From Clostridia bacterium UC5.1-1D10 (GTDB lineage: Bacteria; Bacillota; Clostridia; Lachnospirales; Anaerotignaceae): a stretch of 64,000 bases of DNA. Below the pieces are notes generated by a model. It was not told where the DNA came from, made no database searches, and saw nothing but the letters and a program-made list of their open reading frames with translations. Location of the stretch: positions 62,001 through 126,000 of the forward strand of contig BBZU01000005.1 of NCBI GenBank assembly GCA_001304995.1, in the 5' to 3' direction. Shown here in pieces: positions 62,364 to 64,000 of this stretch (positions are counted from its first letter, which is position 1; each line of letters opens with the position of its first letter). The position numbers and the translations under genes are program-made.

Positions 62364-62419
62364 GTTTATCTGTCTGTTTTTGTGATGACAACAAAAAAGG
62401 TTATCATCGAGGTGGAAGA

Positions 62420-63809
62420 ATGAGAGTAAAAACATCGTATATTTGCAGTGAATGTGGATACAAAAGCTCAAAATGGATGGGAAAATGCCCAGAATGTGGA
62501 GAGTGGAACACATTTTCTGAACAGGAAGAAACCAAAAAGGAAAAAAGCAGTGCAAAGCCCGTACAGCTGACCCTTTCCCGTTTGAAGGAAGTGGAAAGCA
62601 GCAAAAGCCAGCGGCTTTTGACAGGTATTGGGGAGTTTGACCGTGTTATGGGCGGTGGCATCGTCCGGGATTCCGTAACCATTTTGACATCTCCTCCCGG
62701 TGGCGGCAAATCCACATTGTGCCTGATGGTGGCATACCAATTGGCAAATGCAGGCTACCGTGTGTTATATGCCACAGGGGAGGAAAGTGACAGCCAGATC
62801 AAGAATCGAGCAGACAGGATACTGGGGGATATTGCCGATAATATCTGGATTTTGGCAGATACTTCCATGGATGCGGTATTGTCTGCCGTTGGGGAAGTAG
62901 ACCCGGATTTGATCATTCTGGACAGTATCCAGACATTCTCTCTGGCGGAATTTTATCCGGCGAGGGCAGGCAATCCTACCCAGACCATGGAATGCGCTTC
63001 CGCATTGGTGCAGTGTGCAAAGGATAAGCGCAGACAGCGAGCAGCGCTGATGATTGGGCAGATGAATAAAAATGATGAGATTGCTGGTCTGCGTGCATTG
63101 GAACATCTGGTGGATACGGTTCTGGTGCTGGAAGGAGAAGGGGCAGATGAGCTTCGTGGACTTCTGGCGACGAAAAATCGTTTCGGCAGCACTGGAGAAA
63201 TGGGCTTTTTTGCCATGACAGAAAAGGGACTGCGTTCCATTGACAATCCTTCAGAATACTTCATTACCAAGCGAAACAGAAATGAACTGGTTTCTGGCAG
63301 TGCTGTTACAGTTTTGCGGGAAGGCTCCCGTCCCATTGTGGCAGAAGTGGAAAGTCTGGTTTCCCAGTCCTTTACACCATATCCTTCTCGGATCAGTGAA
63401 ACCATGAAAAAAGATACCCTTCATACACTGCTTTCCATTTTGGAACAGCGGGGCAATGTGAAACTTTATGATAAAAACGTGGTGGTTAAGACCACAGGCG
63501 GCTTGTTCTTGAAGGAGCAGGCAGCAAATTTGGCGGTGCTCATGAGTATTGTGTCGTCTGTGAAGAACAGACCTATCCCGCCGGATTGGGCGTTCATTGC
63601 CGATGTGGGGCTGACAGGAGAATTGAAGCGGGTACCTGCCATGGAAAGTCGTTTTGAAGGAGCTTGACCGGCTGGGATACGCAAAAATTATTGTGGCAAA
63701 AGGCGCTGCTGGGCAAGTTGTTTTGCAGCATGCAGAAGTAATTGAATGTCGTCTTTTGCAGGATGTTATGGCAATTTTGACAGAATTTTACAGCAAAATG
63801 CGTGATTGA
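62420..63809 (+). CDS. radA: DNA repair protein RadA (apparent frameshift)
   Basis: RadA is a RecA-like helicase acting on recombination intermediates. It shows a zinc finger (Cys9, 12, 23, 26), an ATPase core, the KNRFGSTGEMGFF motif and a C-terminal Lon-like domain. The P-loop reads SPPGGGKST, so the first glycine of GxxxxGKS is serine. The T run at 63652-63655 has four bases where three keep the frame; repair changes FEGA to LKELDRLGYAKIIVAKG and yields 462 residues. ATG 62420 follows GAGGTGG. Confidence 0.94.
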
Positions 63810-63846
63810 TTTTCTGTATCTTCTGGCGTTCATTGTATTTTTATAG

Positions 63847-63875
63847 TTTACGAATGGAAAAACCTATATTATAAT
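63847..63875 (+). promoter_or_regulatory. Promoter before the partial carboxylase gene
   Basis: TTTACG (63847-63852) and TATAAT (63870-63875) are 17 bases apart. Confidence 0.65.
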
Positions 63876-63948
63876 AAAGCAATAGGCATTGAAGGAATCA
63901 AGATTTTGACTGATGATTCAGTGAATATACAAAGGAGGTATGATAAGC

Positions 63949-64000
63949 ATGCAGGAAGTAAAAAATTAAAAAGTTCAAAAAGGTGCTGGTTGCCAACCGT
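63949..64000 (+). CDS. Start of biotin carboxylase-type gene, probably pyruvate carboxylase (partial)
   Basis: Only the first codons lie in the window. With one A added to the run at 63961-63965 they read MQEVKKLKKFKKVLVANR, ending in the VLVANRGEIA-type opening of biotin carboxylase domains. The lysine-rich start before it is typical of pyruvate carboxylase. As written, the frame stops at codon 7. ATG 63949 lies nine bases after AAAGGAGGT. The enzyme would make oxaloacetate from pyruvate; acetyl-CoA carboxylase AccC is the alternative. Confidence 0.65.

Noticed and set aside
1557-63965. Programmed frameshifting in trpS, rplT, mutS and others
   Set aside because: Sites lack a consistent slippery sequence or downstream structure, shifts go in both directions, and unrelated genes are hit at simple runs.

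Overview
The window looks like chromosomal core DNA from a spore-forming, amino-acid-fermenting member of the Clostridia, probably near Lachnospiraceae or Anaerotignum. The phylum and class are well supported: strong AAGGAGG ribosome sites, a threonyl T-box, an L20-type infC leader, the miaB-ylbF-mutS-mutL-miaA block, clpC-radA, NiaR, a BofC-like protein and a spore-coat-type cysteine-rich protein. The genus is only a guess. I see no prophage, insertion sequence, CRISPR array, tRNA or rRNA.

Layout. 1-4.1 kb: a secreted protein and two divergent MATE exporters, the first behind a leader-peptide/terminator arrangement. 4.1-9.5 kb: formyl-THF cyclo-ligase, a nucleobase permease, and the serine module sdaAB-sdaAA-sstT (uptake and deamination of serine to pyruvate and ammonia). 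9.6-15.4 kb: ABM monooxygenase, DUF402, radC, PspC, trpS, a TetR regulator with an MntP-like membrane protein, a 26-residue membrane peptide, YbjQ and CorA. 15.4-19.1 kb: T-box-thrS and the infC-rpmI-rplT operon with its leader. 19.2-26.3 kb: an unusual amino-acid dehydrogenase on the minus strand, two AEC carriers, a YjdF-like membrane protein, a LUD protein, NiaR and an EIIC-like membrane protein. 26.5-37.3 kb: YbaK-type deacylase, tRNA A37 modification and mismatch repair (miaB, ylbF, mutS, mutL, miaA), a CmpB-like membrane protein and a D,D-carboxypeptidase.

37.5-42 kb: uridine phosphorylase divergent from a five-gene operon (two half-size YdcZ transporters, PfkB kinase, flavoprotein, zinc dehydrogenase). 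42-47.6 kb: sbcDC, an HD protein and luxS. 47.6-55.9 kb: a 390-residue cysteine-rich repeat protein with a possible sigma-K promoter, glyA, a TIM-barrel protein, a CBS protein, ferritin, a third AEC carrier, PPi-type phosphofructokinase and a BofC-like protein. 55.9-64 kb: a candidate structured small RNA or attenuator, a GH13 glycosidase, an RluA-type synthase, clpC, a conserved unknown, radA and the first codons of a biotin carboxylase-type gene, probably pyruvate carboxylase.

A striking technical feature is that thirteen genes, including the essential rplT and trpS, are broken by one-base length changes, mostly in A or T runs. Each can be repaired in frame by restoring one base (two in miaB and luxS). 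I read these as base-calling errors, not gene decay, and annotate each locus as one gene. The best candidates for new biology are regulatory RNAs (the MATE leader, the 56.2 kb RNA, the dehydrogenase leader) and the cysteine-rich protein.
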